Assembly (NCBI GenBank): GCA_046350115.1
Contig: JAXMAZ010000002.1
Span: 372,001-436,000 of the forward strand
DNA: 64,000 bases
Direction of reading: 5' to 3'
Source: JAXMAZ01 sp046350115
GTDB lineage: Bacteria > Planctomycetota > Planctomycetia > Gemmatales > Gemmataceae
Under the pieces are notes generated by a model that worked only from the letters and a program-made list of their open reading frames with translations, was not told the DNA's origin and searched no databases. Position 1 is the first letter of the stretch; the number at the start of each line of letters is the position of its first letter. Below are positions 18,314-26,280 of this stretch, one piece after another. Both the position numbers and the translations under genes were made by a program.

Positions 18314-19402
18314 CTACCCGCGGCCGATCAGGGCGACGATCAGTTCGACCAGGATGAGGAGGACGATCAGCACCTCCAGCCAGAGCATCCGCCGCTCGTT
18401 CACCTCCCCCTGCACCACCCCGTACAGCCGGTCGAGCTGGCCGAGCCGCTGCTCGACGCTGGCCCGCCAGGCGTCCAGGTGGAACCGCTCCCGGGCGGCC
18501 AGGTACACCCGGGCCAGATACCAGTCGCCGACGAACTTGGTGATGTTCGTCACCTCGTCGGCCAGCTTGGCCACGTCCACCCGCAGTTGCCGCACCTCCC
18601 GCAGCGCGGGCGCCCACCCGCCGCCCCACAGCCGCGGCCGCCGGCCGAGCCGGTCGTACAGCCGGCCCAGGTGGCGGTCCAGGACGGCGTCCAGGGTCCG
18701 CCACTCTTGAAGCTGCAGGTTGGCCAGCTCCAGCACGTGCAGCACCTCCTCGGCCGGCCCGCCGAGGTCGATCACCAGGGCGGCGTCCCAGTCGATGACG
18801 ACCAGGTCGGCGGTCTCCAGCGACCGGGCGAGGCGGAGCGTCTCGGCCACCTGGGCGTCGCTGACGGCGGTCGCGTCCAGGTCGGTCAGCAGCCCGGCCG
18901 CCTCCGAGCGGTGGGCCGCCAGCCACCGGTCGGCGGCCGGCTCGCCGCCCAGGTCGGTCAGGCAGAAGGCGGTGTACACCTCCGGGTCGGACGGCGGGAC
19001 CGACCCGCGGACGGCGTCCCCGAGCGCCCGCCGGACGCCGTCGCACAGCTCCCGGACTGGCTCCCCGAGCGGCCGGCCGTCGGCGGCCAGCGGCCGGTGG
19101 AACCGCCGCAGGTCGGCCAGCCCGGGGGCGGCCACCGGGACGCGGACGGTGACGGTTACGCACCCGACGTCGTAGACGCGGACCTCCACTTGGGCGGGCT
19201 GCCCGTTCACCGCCACCGCGTCCGGCGGCGGGTCGACAACCAGCGGGCGGTAGAACGTGACGTCCGGCGGGGCCAGCTGCGGCCGCCGCACCTGGAACGG
19301 CTCGGCCCGGCGGGCGAGCCGGGACTCGACCACCGGGGTGAGGATCTCGCTCCCCACGTCGAACGCGAACAGGTAAACGACCTCGCCCCGCAGGTCCGCC
19401 AT
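18314..19402 (-). CDS. DUF155/RMND1-like membrane-anchored protein
   Basis: 362 residues starting M-A-D-L-R-G-E-V-V-Y-L-F-A-F-D-V-G. The N-terminal beta-rich part, the central A-L-V-I-D and the C-terminal pattern (V-E-Q-R-L-G-Q-L-D-R-L-Y ... N-E-R-R ... then one hydrophobic helix L-E-V-L-I-V-L-L-I-L-V-E-L) resemble the DUF155/RMND1/Sif2 group, which are anchored by a C-terminal helix. Biochemical function is unknown. It follows the Mg2+ ATPase gene by 50 bp on the same strand, suggesting joint transcription. Family assignment is by pattern recall and is moderate. Confidence 0.6.
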   Translation of the reverse strand: MADLRGEVVYLFAFDVGSEILTPVVESRLARRAEPFQVRRPQLAPPDVTFYRPLVVDPPPDAVAVNGQPAQVEVRVYDVGCVTVTVRVPVAAPGLADLRRFHRPLAADGRPLGEPVRELCDGVRRALGDAVRGSVPPSDPEVYTAFCLTDLGGEPAADRWLAAHRSEAAGLLTDLDATAVSDAQVAETLRLARSLETADLVVIDWDAALVIDLGGPAEEVLHVLELANLQLQEWRTLDAVLDRHLGRLYDRLGRRPRLWGGGWAPALREVRQLRVDVAKLADEVTNITKFVGDWYLARVYLAARERFHLDAWRASVEQRLGQLDRLYGVVQGEVNERRMLWLEVLIVLLILVELIVALIGRG

Positions 19403-19452
19403 ACGCCCCTCGGTGTGACATCCGGTCCGTGGTCGTGATCGCCACCGGCCGG

Positions 19453-21939
19453 TCAACCCCCAGGCCGCATCAGCGGGGCGAAGAACACCCGCTTGACGGC
19501 CGCCATCAGCCCCAGATACCCGGTCGTCAGGGCGGCGATGAACGCCAGGTACGCGGCCGGCAGCGGCTCGAACCCGAGCGGCCCGGCCAGCGGCGTGTAC
19601 GGCAGGCCGACGGCGACCGCACACACCCCGGCGACGGCCGCCGCCAGCGGCCGGCTGGGCGGGTGCCGGAGCGGGCTGCCGGCCGTCCGGATGACCAGCA
19701 GCACCAGCGTCTGGGTGAGCAGGGACTCGACGAACCAGGCGGTGTGGAACCGGGCCTCGGGGGCGCGGAACAGCCACAGCAGGCCGGCGAACGTGAGCAG
19801 GTCGAAGGCCGAGCTGAGCGGCCCGGCCACCAGCATGAACCGGCGGACCGCCCGCACGTCCCACCGCCGCGGCTTGCGGGCGAACCCGGGGTCCACCCGG
19901 TCGGTCGGGATCGGCAGTTGGGCGGCGTCGTACAGCAGGTTGTTCAACAGCACCTGGGCCGGGAGCATCGGCAGGAACGGCAGGAACAGGGTGGCCAGGG
20001 CCATGCTCAGCATGTTCCCGAAGTTCGAGCTGGTGCCCATGAGCAGGTACTTGGTCACGTTCCCGAACGCCTGCCGGCCCTCCGCCACCCCGGCGTGCAG
20101 CACCCCCAGCCCGGGCCGGGTGAGGATGACCGCGGCCGCGTCCTTGGCCACGTCCACCGCCGTCGCCACCGACACCCCGACGTCGGCCGCGTGCAGGGAC
20201 GGGGCGTCGTTCACCCCGTCCCCGAGGAACCCGACCGCGTGCCCGCGGGCCCGGAGGGCGGCGATCACCCGGGTCTTCTGGGCCGGGGTCAGTCGGGCGA
20301 ACACCGCCGCCCGCTCGGCCAGCACCCCGACCGCCGGGTCGGTCAGCCGGTCCAGCTCGGCCCCGGTCACGACCCGGTCGGCCGGCAGCCCGACCTGCCG
20401 GGCGACGGCCCGGGCCACCCCCTCGTTGTCCCCGGTCAGCATCACCACCCGCACCCCGTCCCGGCCCAGCTCGCGGACGGCGTGGGCGGCGTCCGGCCGG
20501 ACCGGGTCGCGGAACCAGAGCAGCCCGGCCAGGGTCAGCCCGGCCTCGTCGGCCGTGGTGTACGCCTCCCGCGGGTCCACCGGCTTGTGGGCGACGGCCA
20601 GCACCCGGTAGCCGTCCGTGCCGAGCCGGGCCAGCTCGCCGAGTACCTGGTCCCGGTCGGCCGTGGTCAGCTCCCGCGGGCCGCCCGGGTCGTCCACCCC
20701 CCGGCAGACGCCCAGCACCCCTTCGGGCGCCCCCTTGGTGACGAGTACCGGACCGTCCGGCCCGTCCAGCACCACCGACGCCCGCCGGCGGTCGAAGTCG
20801 AACGGCACCTCGTCCCGCTTGCGGTAGCCGCCCACCCCGACCGGGGCGGTCTTGGCGAGCACGGCCGCGTCCAGCGGGCTGCGGATGCCGGTCTCGTGCC
20901 CGCAGTTCAGGTAGGCCAGCAGCAGCACCCGGTCGGCCGGCCGGCCGGCCGCGTCCGTCCACCCCTCCAGGCTCATCTCCCCGAGGGTCAGGGTGCCGGT
21001 CTTGTCCGTACACAGCACGTCCATGCTGCCCAGGTTCTGGATGGCCGGCAGGTGCTTGACCACCACGTGCCGGCCGGCCATCCGCACCGCCCCGCGGGCC
21101 AGGGTGACGGTGACGATCATGGGCAGCAGCTCGGGGGTCAGCCCGACGGCCAGGGCCAGGGCGAACAGCAGGGATTCGAACGGGTTCCGGCCGCGGGCGG
21201 CGCACACCAGGAAGACGACCGCCACCAGGGCCAGCACGGTCTGGGTGACGAACAGCCCGAACCGCCGGGTGCCCCGGTCGAACTCGGTCTCCGGCGGGGC
21301 GGCGGCCAGCCGGGCGGCCACGTCCCCGAACGCGGTCGCCCGGCCGGTGGCGGTGACGACGGCGGTGCCGGTGCCGCTCACCACGGACGTGCCGAAGAAC
21401 ACCCGGTCCGGCAGGTCCGGGGTCGGCGGGCCGGCGTCGTCCCCGCCCCCGGCCTGCTTCTCGACCGGCAGGGACTCGCCGGTCAGGGCGGCCTGCTGGA
21501 CGTGCAGGTCGCGGGCGGCGACCAGCCGGGCGTCGGCCGGGACCAGGTCGCCGGCGGCCAGCCGGACCACGTCCCCGGGTACGACTTCCCGGCGGGGCAG
21601 TTCGACCCACCGGCCGTCCCGGCGGACGGTGGCCGTCACCCCGACCCCCTCCCGCAGCCGGCGGACCGCCCGGTCGGCCCGGGCCGTCTGGGCGATCTGC
21701 AGGCCGGTGCTGACCGCCACCACCACCCCGATCACGCCGGCGCTGACCGGCTCCCCGAACCAGGCGGAGACGGCCGCGGCGGCGAGCAGGATGAGGGTGA
21801 GCGGGTTGAACACGGCGGCGACCGCCGCCCGCAGCCCGGGCCGCCCGGCGGCCGGGGCCGGCTCGTTCGGCCCGGCCTCGGCCAGCCGCCTGCGGGCGGC
21901 CTCCGTGGTCAGCCCGGCCGGGTCCGCCGCGTCACCCAC
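19453..21939 (-). CDS. mgtA: Mg2+-importing P-type ATPase (MgtA/MgtB-like)
   Basis: 828 residues. TGES actuator loop (A-L-T-G-E-S-L-P-V-E-K), M4 segment G-L-T-P-E-L-L-P-M-I-V specific to P3B Mg2+ pumps, phosphorylated Asp312 in C-T-D-K-T-G-T-L-T, T-K-G-A-P-E nucleotide loop, G-D-G-V-N-D-A-P hinge and six C-terminal membrane helices. Start is GTG 21939 with GGAGG nine bases upstream. The family imports Mg2+ at the inner membrane under Mg2+ limitation or stress. Length is slightly below the usual 860-900. Divergent from a membrane protein gene with a 177-bp intergenic region that should hold its promoter. Confidence 0.93.
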   Translation of the reverse strand: MGDAADPAGLTTEAARRRLAEAGPNEPAPAAGRPGLRAAVAAVFNPLTLILLAAAAVSAWFGEPVSAGVIGVVVAVSTGLQIAQTARADRAVRRLREGVGVTATVRRDGRWVELPRREVVPGDVVRLAAGDLVPADARLVAARDLHVQQAALTGESLPVEKQAGGGDDAGPPTPDLPDRVFFGTSVVSGTGTAVVTATGRATAFGDVAARLAAAPPETEFDRGTRRFGLFVTQTVLALVAVVFLVCAARGRNPFESLLFALALAVGLTPELLPMIVTVTLARGAVRMAGRHVVVKHLPAIQNLGSMDVLCTDKTGTLTLGEMSLEGWTDAAGRPADRVLLLAYLNCGHETGIRSPLDAAVLAKTAPVGVGGYRKRDEVPFDFDRRRASVVLDGPDGPVLVTKGAPEGVLGVCRGVDDPGGPRELTTADRDQVLGELARLGTDGYRVLAVAHKPVDPREAYTTADEAGLTLAGLLWFRDPVRPDAAHAVRELGRDGVRVVMLTGDNEGVARAVARQVGLPADRVVTGAELDRLTDPAVGVLAERAAVFARLTPAQKTRVIAALRARGHAVGFLGDGVNDAPSLHAADVGVSVATAVDVAKDAAAVILTRPGLGVLHAGVAEGRQAFGNVTKYLLMGTSSNFGNMLSMALATLFLPFLPMLPAQVLLNNLLYDAAQLPIPTDRVDPGFARKPRRWDVRAVRRFMLVAGPLSSAFDLLTFAGLLWLFRAPEARFHTAWFVESLLTQTLVLLVIRTAGSPLRHPPSRPLAAAVAGVCAVAVGLPYTPLAGPLGFEPLPAAYLAFIAALTTGYLGLMAAVKRVFFAPLMRPGG

Positions 21940-22116
21940 TTTTGCATTCCTCCACGGGTCGCCGGTGTGGCCCGGCGAGTCCCACGGTATCCGCCGGTCG
22001 CCGGCCTCGCAACGGTCGCCGGCCGGTCGGAATCTGCTTCGCCGGGCCGGCGGGAGCGGCTACACTCGCCCGGTGGCCACGGCCCTGTTCCCCCTCACAC
22101 GACCCCGGTGGGCAGC

Positions 22117-22992
22117 ATGTCTGAGGCGTTCCGACGGATGGCCGGCGGGTTCCGGCTGGATCTGTACGGGTTGATCGTCATCGTGATCGGCACCGCGGTG
22201 GGTATGGCCGCGCTGATCCTGGTCATCATGTCCCAGGCGATGAACCAGCCGGGCGCACAGCCGCAACCGGGTCAGCAGTTACAAGGGCCGGCCCTCTTTA
22301 TCGCCGCCGCCATCGGGGCGGTCGGCCTGCTCGGCAATCTGATCCGGCTGGTCGGGCTGACCCGGCTGGCGGCCGTCCCGCCGGAGGTGCCGGGTGCGAA
22401 GGGGCGGATCAGCCCGGCCATCACACTGCTGGCGACCGCGATGCTCCTCGGCCTGGCGATGAACGTCGAACAACTGGTGGTGAAGGCGGTCCCGCCGCAG
22501 TTCGCCCAGGCCATCGCCATGATCCCCGGGCTGCTGGTGATCGTGTCGAGCCTCCTGGTGCTGCGGTACACCGCGGCCGTCGCCGAGTTCATCGGCAAGC
22601 CGGACCTGGCCAAGCTGGCCGGCACGGTGTTCGTCCTGTATCTGGTGATGGCCGTCCTGCTCGTCCTGTTCGCCGGGGTGTCGGTGGTGGCGGCCGTGTT
22701 CGCCCCCCAGCCCCAGGGCGGTCCGCCGGTGAACCCGGGGGGGCCACCGCCGATGCCGCCGCCAGCGCTCGTGCTGGCCGGGCTGGGGATACTCGGCGTC
22801 GGCTGCCTGATGGCGGTGATCGGGATCGTCGGCCTCGTCATGGCCATCATGCTGCTGGTGCGGATGGCGGCGGCGTGCGACGAGTACGCGGACGACCCGG
22901 CCGGCCGGCCGGCCGATGATCGGGACTACGACGACCGGGACCGGTGGGACGACGACCGGGACCGGTGGGACGACGACCGCCGCGGGCGTTGA
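22117..22992 (+). CDS. Four-to-six-helix membrane protein with Asp/Arg-rich tail
   Basis: 291 residues. Several hydrophobic segments (about 15-38, 55-75, 95-115, 125-150, 165-190, 215-245), a Pro/Gly-rich loop (Q-P-Q-G-G-P-P-V-N-P-G-G), and a strongly charged C-terminal tail with two near-identical D-D-R-D-R-W-D units at the very end. Not recognised as a known transporter or enzyme. Divergent from mgtA and 96 bp upstream of a universal stress protein gene on the same strand. Confidence 0.7.
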   Translation: MSEAFRRMAGGFRLDLYGLIVIVIGTAVGMAALILVIMSQAMNQPGAQPQPGQQLQGPALFIAAAIGAVGLLGNLIRLVGLTRLAAVPPEVPGAKGRISPAITLLATAMLLGLAMNVEQLVVKAVPPQFAQAIAMIPGLLVIVSSLLVLRYTAAVAEFIGKPDLAKLAGTVFVLYLVMAVLLVLFAGVSVVAAVFAPQPQGGPPVNPGGPPPMPPPALVLAGLGILGVGCLMAVIGIVGLVMAIMLLVRMAAACDEYADDPAGRPADDRDYDDRDRWDDDRDRWDDDRRGR

Positions 22993-23088
22993 GCCGGCGG
23001 GGTGTTCCGGGGGCCGGCCGGGCGTGGTAGCATGGGCACGCCGGCCGGCCCCGCTCCCCTCGGGCCGGCCGTCCCTCAGGGGCCGGTG

Positions 23089-23511
23089 ATGATCCGCGTC
23101 CAGAAGATCCTCTACCCGACCGACTTCTCCTCCCCGTCCACCCTGGCGTACTTCCACGCCCTCGGGCTGGCCGAGGCGTACAAGGCCGGGCTGACCGTCC
23201 TGCACGTCCACACCCCCGGCGGCCCGGACGCCCCGGACAAGCGGGCCGCCCAGGCCCAGCTCGAATCGGTCCACCCGGCCAACCCGTCGATCGCCGTCCG
23301 CCACGCCCTTCGAGAAGGGGACGCGGCGGCCGAGATCGTCAAGTACGCGGCCGACATGGGGGCGGACGTGATCGTCCTCGGCACCCACGGCCGGACCGGG
23401 GTGGACCGGCTGGTGCTCGGCAGCGTGGCCGAGCGGGTGGTGCGGGACGCCCCGTGCTCGGTGCTGGTGGTCAAGCTGCCGAAGGGCGGGGCCGGTCAGC
23501 CGCCGGGGTAG
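23089..23511 (+). CDS. Universal stress protein (UspA family)
   Basis: 140 residues with the UspA fold: I-L-Y-P-T-D-F-S N-terminus, V-L-H-V-H, and the ATP-binding signature G-T-H-G-R-T-G-V-D-R-L-V-L-G-S-V-A-E-R. The G-x2-G-x9-G-S pattern predicts nucleotide binding. ATG at 23089 is set by the conserved N-terminus. Its 3' end overlaps by 16 bp the 3' end of the convergent retropepsin gene. Confidence 0.9.
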   Translation: MIRVQKILYPTDFSSPSTLAYFHALGLAEAYKAGLTVLHVHTPGGPDAPDKRAAQAQLESVHPANPSIAVRHALREGDAAAEIVKYAADMGADVIVLGTHGRTGVDRLVLGSVAERVVRDAPCSVLVVKLPKGGAGQPPG

Positions 23512-23930
23512 CGGGCGGTGACGGCGAGCGTCACCTGCTCCCGCTCCCCGTCGAACGCGGCGGTGAAGAACTGCAGGCAGCCGGCGAACCGGAGCCGGGC
23601 CGGGGTGAACGCCACCCACGCCGGCCACTCGCGGTACTCGATCCCGTCCGTGAGCCGGAGCGTGACCTGGGCGTACCGCAGCGGGTACGGGGTCATGCCG
23701 ACGCCGGCGGCCGAGCGGGTCGGGGCGGCGGACAGGTCGAGGCCGATCTTCGCGGCCACGTCGTCCGGAAAGACGGTGTCGTCCGCCCCGGTGTCGAGCA
23801 GGGCTTCCTGAACGGCCGAGCCGCCCGGCCCGATGACGGTGACCATGACGACCGGTTTCGGCCGGTTCGCCCGCCCGTTGAGTGAAATGACCGGGGCGGA
23901 CACGGGGTACTGCTTGTACGGGAGGAGCAT
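23496..23930 (-). CDS. Retropepsin-like aspartic protease (clan AA)
   Basis: 144 residues. The active-site motif L-L-D-T-G-A-D-D-T-V-F is followed by A-A-K-I-G-L-D-L, and a later hydrophobic F-A-G-C-L-Q-F-F segment could supply the second psi loop. Single-domain retropepsins dimerise to form the active site. No signal peptide, so cytoplasmic. Start ATG 23930; the upstream gene ends at 23938, 7 bp away, so they form a two-gene unit. Confidence 0.75.
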   Translation of the reverse strand: MLLPYKQYPVSAPVISLNGRANRPKPVVMVTVIGPGGSAVQEALLDTGADDTVFPDDVAAKIGLDLSAAPTRSAAGVGMTPYPLRYAQVTLRLTDGIEYREWPAWVAFTPARLRFAGCLQFFTAAFDGEREQVTLAVTARYPGG

Positions 23931-23937
23931 CGGGCGG

Positions 23938-24192
23938 TCAGATGTAAACCAGGTCCGGGTCGGACACGTAGCTGACCACCGATTTGTCACCCGGGACGCC
24001 GAGGTCCGCGAGCCGGGCGAACACCTCTTCCTCGGTCGGTGCGGCGGTCAGGATTTCCGTCCCGTCCCAGTTCCAGGCGATGTACTGGCCGATGTACTTC
24101 CACAGCTCGGCTGTCGGGAAGTTGTTGGTGTTGGTGATGAAGTCCGGGTGCGGCCAGCCTTCCCGGACGGTTTTCGTCGGTTGTTCGTTCAT
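23938..24192 (-). CDS. Small DUF5678-like protein paired with retropepsin gene
   Basis: 84 residues with W-K-Y-I-G-Q-Y-I-A-W-N-W-D-G-T-E-I-L, a central T-E-E-E-V-F-A-R-L helix and C-terminal V-V-S-Y-V-S-D-P. The pattern (a tyrosine-rich entry, W/G-x-E-I-L hairpin, helix, strand) resembles the small DUF5678 fold but this is from memory. ATG 24192 has GGAGG seven bases upstream. Seven bp separate it from the retropepsin gene, so the two products are probably functionally linked; a toxin-antitoxin-like or protease-substrate relation is speculative. Confidence 0.6.
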   Translation of the reverse strand: MNEQPTKTVREGWPHPDFITNTNNFPTAELWKYIGQYIAWNWDGTEILTAAPTEEEVFARLADLGVPGDKSVVSYVSDPDLVYI

Positions 24193-24236
24193 CGGATGCC
24201 CTCCGGTTGCCGCCCGCATTGTATCACAGCGACGGA

Positions 24237-24303
24237 TTTACGGAGTCGGAGCCGGAAGCGTGAGCGCCGCCGATCCGTCGCTCACGCTTCCGGCTCCGTA
24301 AAC
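24237..24303. repeat. Palindromic repeat, family E
   Basis: 19-bp perfect arms GGAGCCGGAAGCGTGAGCG (24248-24266) and its complement (24279-24297), extended by TTTACGGA/TCCGTAAA outside, located just after the M28 peptidase stop on the minus strand. It may act as that gene's transcript end, though no T-run follows. Confidence 0.75.
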
Positions 24304-24314
24304 CCCGACCCTGG

Positions 24315-26012
24315 TTACTGCCCGTCCTTCTTCGTCTCCTTCTTCTCGCCGAAGCCGCCCCGCTTCCGCTCCGGGCCGCCGCCGGCCGCCCGGTCCCGCG
24401 GCAGCAGGTCCGGCAGGTTGGCCACCCGCAGGGCGGTCACCGCCATCACCTGCGCCCCCTGGATCAGGTTCGGCGCCTTCGCCTTGTCGAACGTGTCGCT
24501 CTGGGTGTGGTGGGTCAGCTGGTACTCGTCCGAGTCCTGCACGCAGGCGACCCCCGGCACCCCGCTGGCCTCGAACGACTGGTGGTCACTGCCGCCGCTG
24601 AACCGCCGGGTCAGCCCCTTGAACCCGACCGGCTCCAGGGAGGTCAGCTCCGGGGCGAGCACCGCCTTGACCGCCTCCCGGCCCATCAGGGCGAACCCCT
24701 CCACCTTGCCGGTGCCGGTGTCGTGCACCAGGGCGACGCTCGTCCGGGGCATCTCGTCCTTGTGCCGCTTGACGTACTCCCGGCTGCCGTGCAGCCCCTG
24801 CTCCTCCCCGGTGTACAGGACGAACCGGATGGTCCGCTTCGGCCGCACCCCGGCCTTGGCCAGCGCCCCCAGTACCCGGGCGCACTCCAGGATGACGCAC
24901 GACCCGGTGCCGTTGTCCGTGGTGCCGGTGCCCAGGTCCCAACTGTCCAGGTGGGCGCCGATCACCACGAACTCGTCCGGCTTCTCGCTCCCCTTGATCT
25001 CGCCGACCGTGTTGAAGCAGACGATCGGGCCGGGGACGAACTTGTTCTGCACCTCGATCTCGACCGTCGGCGTCTGCTTGGCGTCGGTGGCCAGCCGCCA
25101 CAGCAGGCCGTAGCTCTCGACCGAGCAGACCAGCCGGGCCAGCCCCTCCTGCGGGGCGCCGCGGTCGGCCCCCCGCCAGCCGCCGCTGACCGCGATCAGG
25201 CCGTGCGGCTTGCTCGACTGGGACAGCACCGCGGCCGCCCCCTCGGCGATCAGGAAGTCGTTCAAGTCGGGCAGGAACCCGCCGCCGAACCCGCCCCCGC
25301 CGAACCCCTTCTTGCCCTGCGGCTGGTCGCCCTTCTTCGGCTCCTCCTTCTTCCCCTCGGCCGGCTTGGCCGCCTCCTTCTTCGGCTCGTCCTTCTTCCC
25401 CTCGGCCGGCGGGGTCGGGGTGTCCGGGGTGAACCCGGGGATGTACCGCAGGTCGGTCACCGGGCCGATGGCGGTCGGCGGGGTCCGCAGGACGACGGCG
25501 TTCTTCAGCTTCCCCTTGTACTTGGCCAGGTCCTCCTTGTTCCGGGCCTGGACGGCGACCACCGGGCCGGTCACCTTGCCCTTGGTGCCGGGGGTCCAGC
25601 CGCTGGCCGCCACCATGACCGGCCGGCCGGGGTTCGGGTCGACCATGGTCATCCGGGCGAACCCCCGCTCCCACCCGAGCGGGATCTCCCACGGCTCCAG
25701 CCGGACGTTCTCCAGCCCGTAGCTCTCCATCCGCTCCATGGCCCACTTGTTCGCCCGCTCCAGGTTGCGGGAGCCGGTCAGCCGGGGGCCGATCACGTCG
25801 CTCAGGTACTGCAGGTTGGTCATGATCTCGGACTGGCCGGAGATCATGTCCAGGATCTTCTTGTCCAACTCGGTCGCCGAGGCGGGGCCTTGGGCGGTGC
25901 CGGCCGGCCGGGGCACGGGGGCCGGCTCGGCGGCCCGGACCAGCGGGACGGCCAGCCCGCCGGCGATCAGCGGGGCGGCCAGCAGGGCACGACACACCAG
26001 ACGAGGCGTCAT
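24315..26012 (-). CDS. Secreted M28-family zinc peptidase
   Basis: 565 residues. Sec-type signal peptide (L-L-A-A-P-L-I-A-G-G-L-A-V-P-L-V-R-A-A), a PA-like insert (about 130-300) containing a Lys/Glu/Pro-rich and Gly-rich spacer (E-G-K-K-D-E-P-K-K, G-G-G-G-F-G-G-G), then the M28 catalytic domain with zinc ligands H-L-D-S-W-D, T-T-D-N-G-T-G, E-E-Q-G-L, H-D-T-G-T-G and a late T-H-H-T. Metal site complete, so an active aminopeptidase or carboxypeptidase outside the cytoplasm is expected. ATG 26012 follows a GGAG. Confidence 0.88.
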   Translation of the reverse strand: MTPRLVCRALLAAPLIAGGLAVPLVRAAEPAPVPRPAGTAQGPASATELDKKILDMISGQSEIMTNLQYLSDVIGPRLTGSRNLERANKWAMERMESYGLENVRLEPWEIPLGWERGFARMTMVDPNPGRPVMVAASGWTPGTKGKVTGPVVAVQARNKEDLAKYKGKLKNAVVLRTPPTAIGPVTDLRYIPGFTPDTPTPPAEGKKDEPKKEAAKPAEGKKEEPKKGDQPQGKKGFGGGGFGGGFLPDLNDFLIAEGAAAVLSQSSKPHGLIAVSGGWRGADRGAPQEGLARLVCSVESYGLLWRLATDAKQTPTVEIEVQNKFVPGPIVCFNTVGEIKGSEKPDEFVVIGAHLDSWDLGTGTTDNGTGSCVILECARVLGALAKAGVRPKRTIRFVLYTGEEQGLHGSREYVKRHKDEMPRTSVALVHDTGTGKVEGFALMGREAVKAVLAPELTSLEPVGFKGLTRRFSGGSDHQSFEASGVPGVACVQDSDEYQLTHHTQSDTFDKAKAPNLIQGAQVMAVTALRVANLPDLLPRDRAAGGGPERKRGGFGEKKETKKDGQ

Positions 26013-26132
26013 CGCAGCGCTCCAGGGTACGTGGACTCGGAGAAGCGCCGCATTCTCGCCCCGTCCGGGGGCGGATTCAATGAAGAAAAAATGATGAGAG
26101 ATAGGCCCGGTGTCAGGGTCAGAAACACGAAA

Positions 26133-26156
26133 GCCCACCCGCTGCTGCGGGTGGGC
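26133..26156 (-). terminator. Intrinsic terminator of the FG-GAP protein gene
   Basis: GCCCACCCGC / GCGGGTGGGC forms a perfect 10-bp stem with a 4-nt loop; read on the minus strand it is followed by TTTCGTGTTTCTG. It lies downstream of the minus-strand FG-GAP gene. The same stem core recurs at 31798-31821 and 38050-38079. Confidence 0.6.
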
Positions 26157-26214
26157 GGGGGCATCCAGAGTCGGAAAACAGCCGGGTGAGGGGGAGAAGC
26201 GGTTGCCAGGATGA

Positions 26215-26236
26215 CCCACGGACCGCGGTCCGTGGG
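26215..26236 (+). terminator. Perfect hairpin with T-rich tail
   Basis: CCCACGGACCG/CGGTCCGTGGG forms an 11-bp stem with no loop spacer, followed on the plus strand by CTTTCAGGTCTTTT. No plus-strand gene lies directly upstream, so it may block antisense transcription into the FG-GAP gene. Confidence 0.4.
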
Positions 26237-26280
26237 CTTTCAGGTCTTTTGCGCGTTACTGGTCGCTCGTCACTGTGCGA

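Noticed and set aside
18314..21610. 1098-codon minus-strand frame
   Set aside because: Only the part from ATG 19402 has protein-like sequence (DUF155-like); the rest is the shadow of the Mg2+ ATPase gene.
24237..24303. Riboswitch upstream of the DUF5678-like gene
   Set aside because: The structure is a simple long palindrome, seen as an interspersed repeat type, without riboswitch-like junctions.
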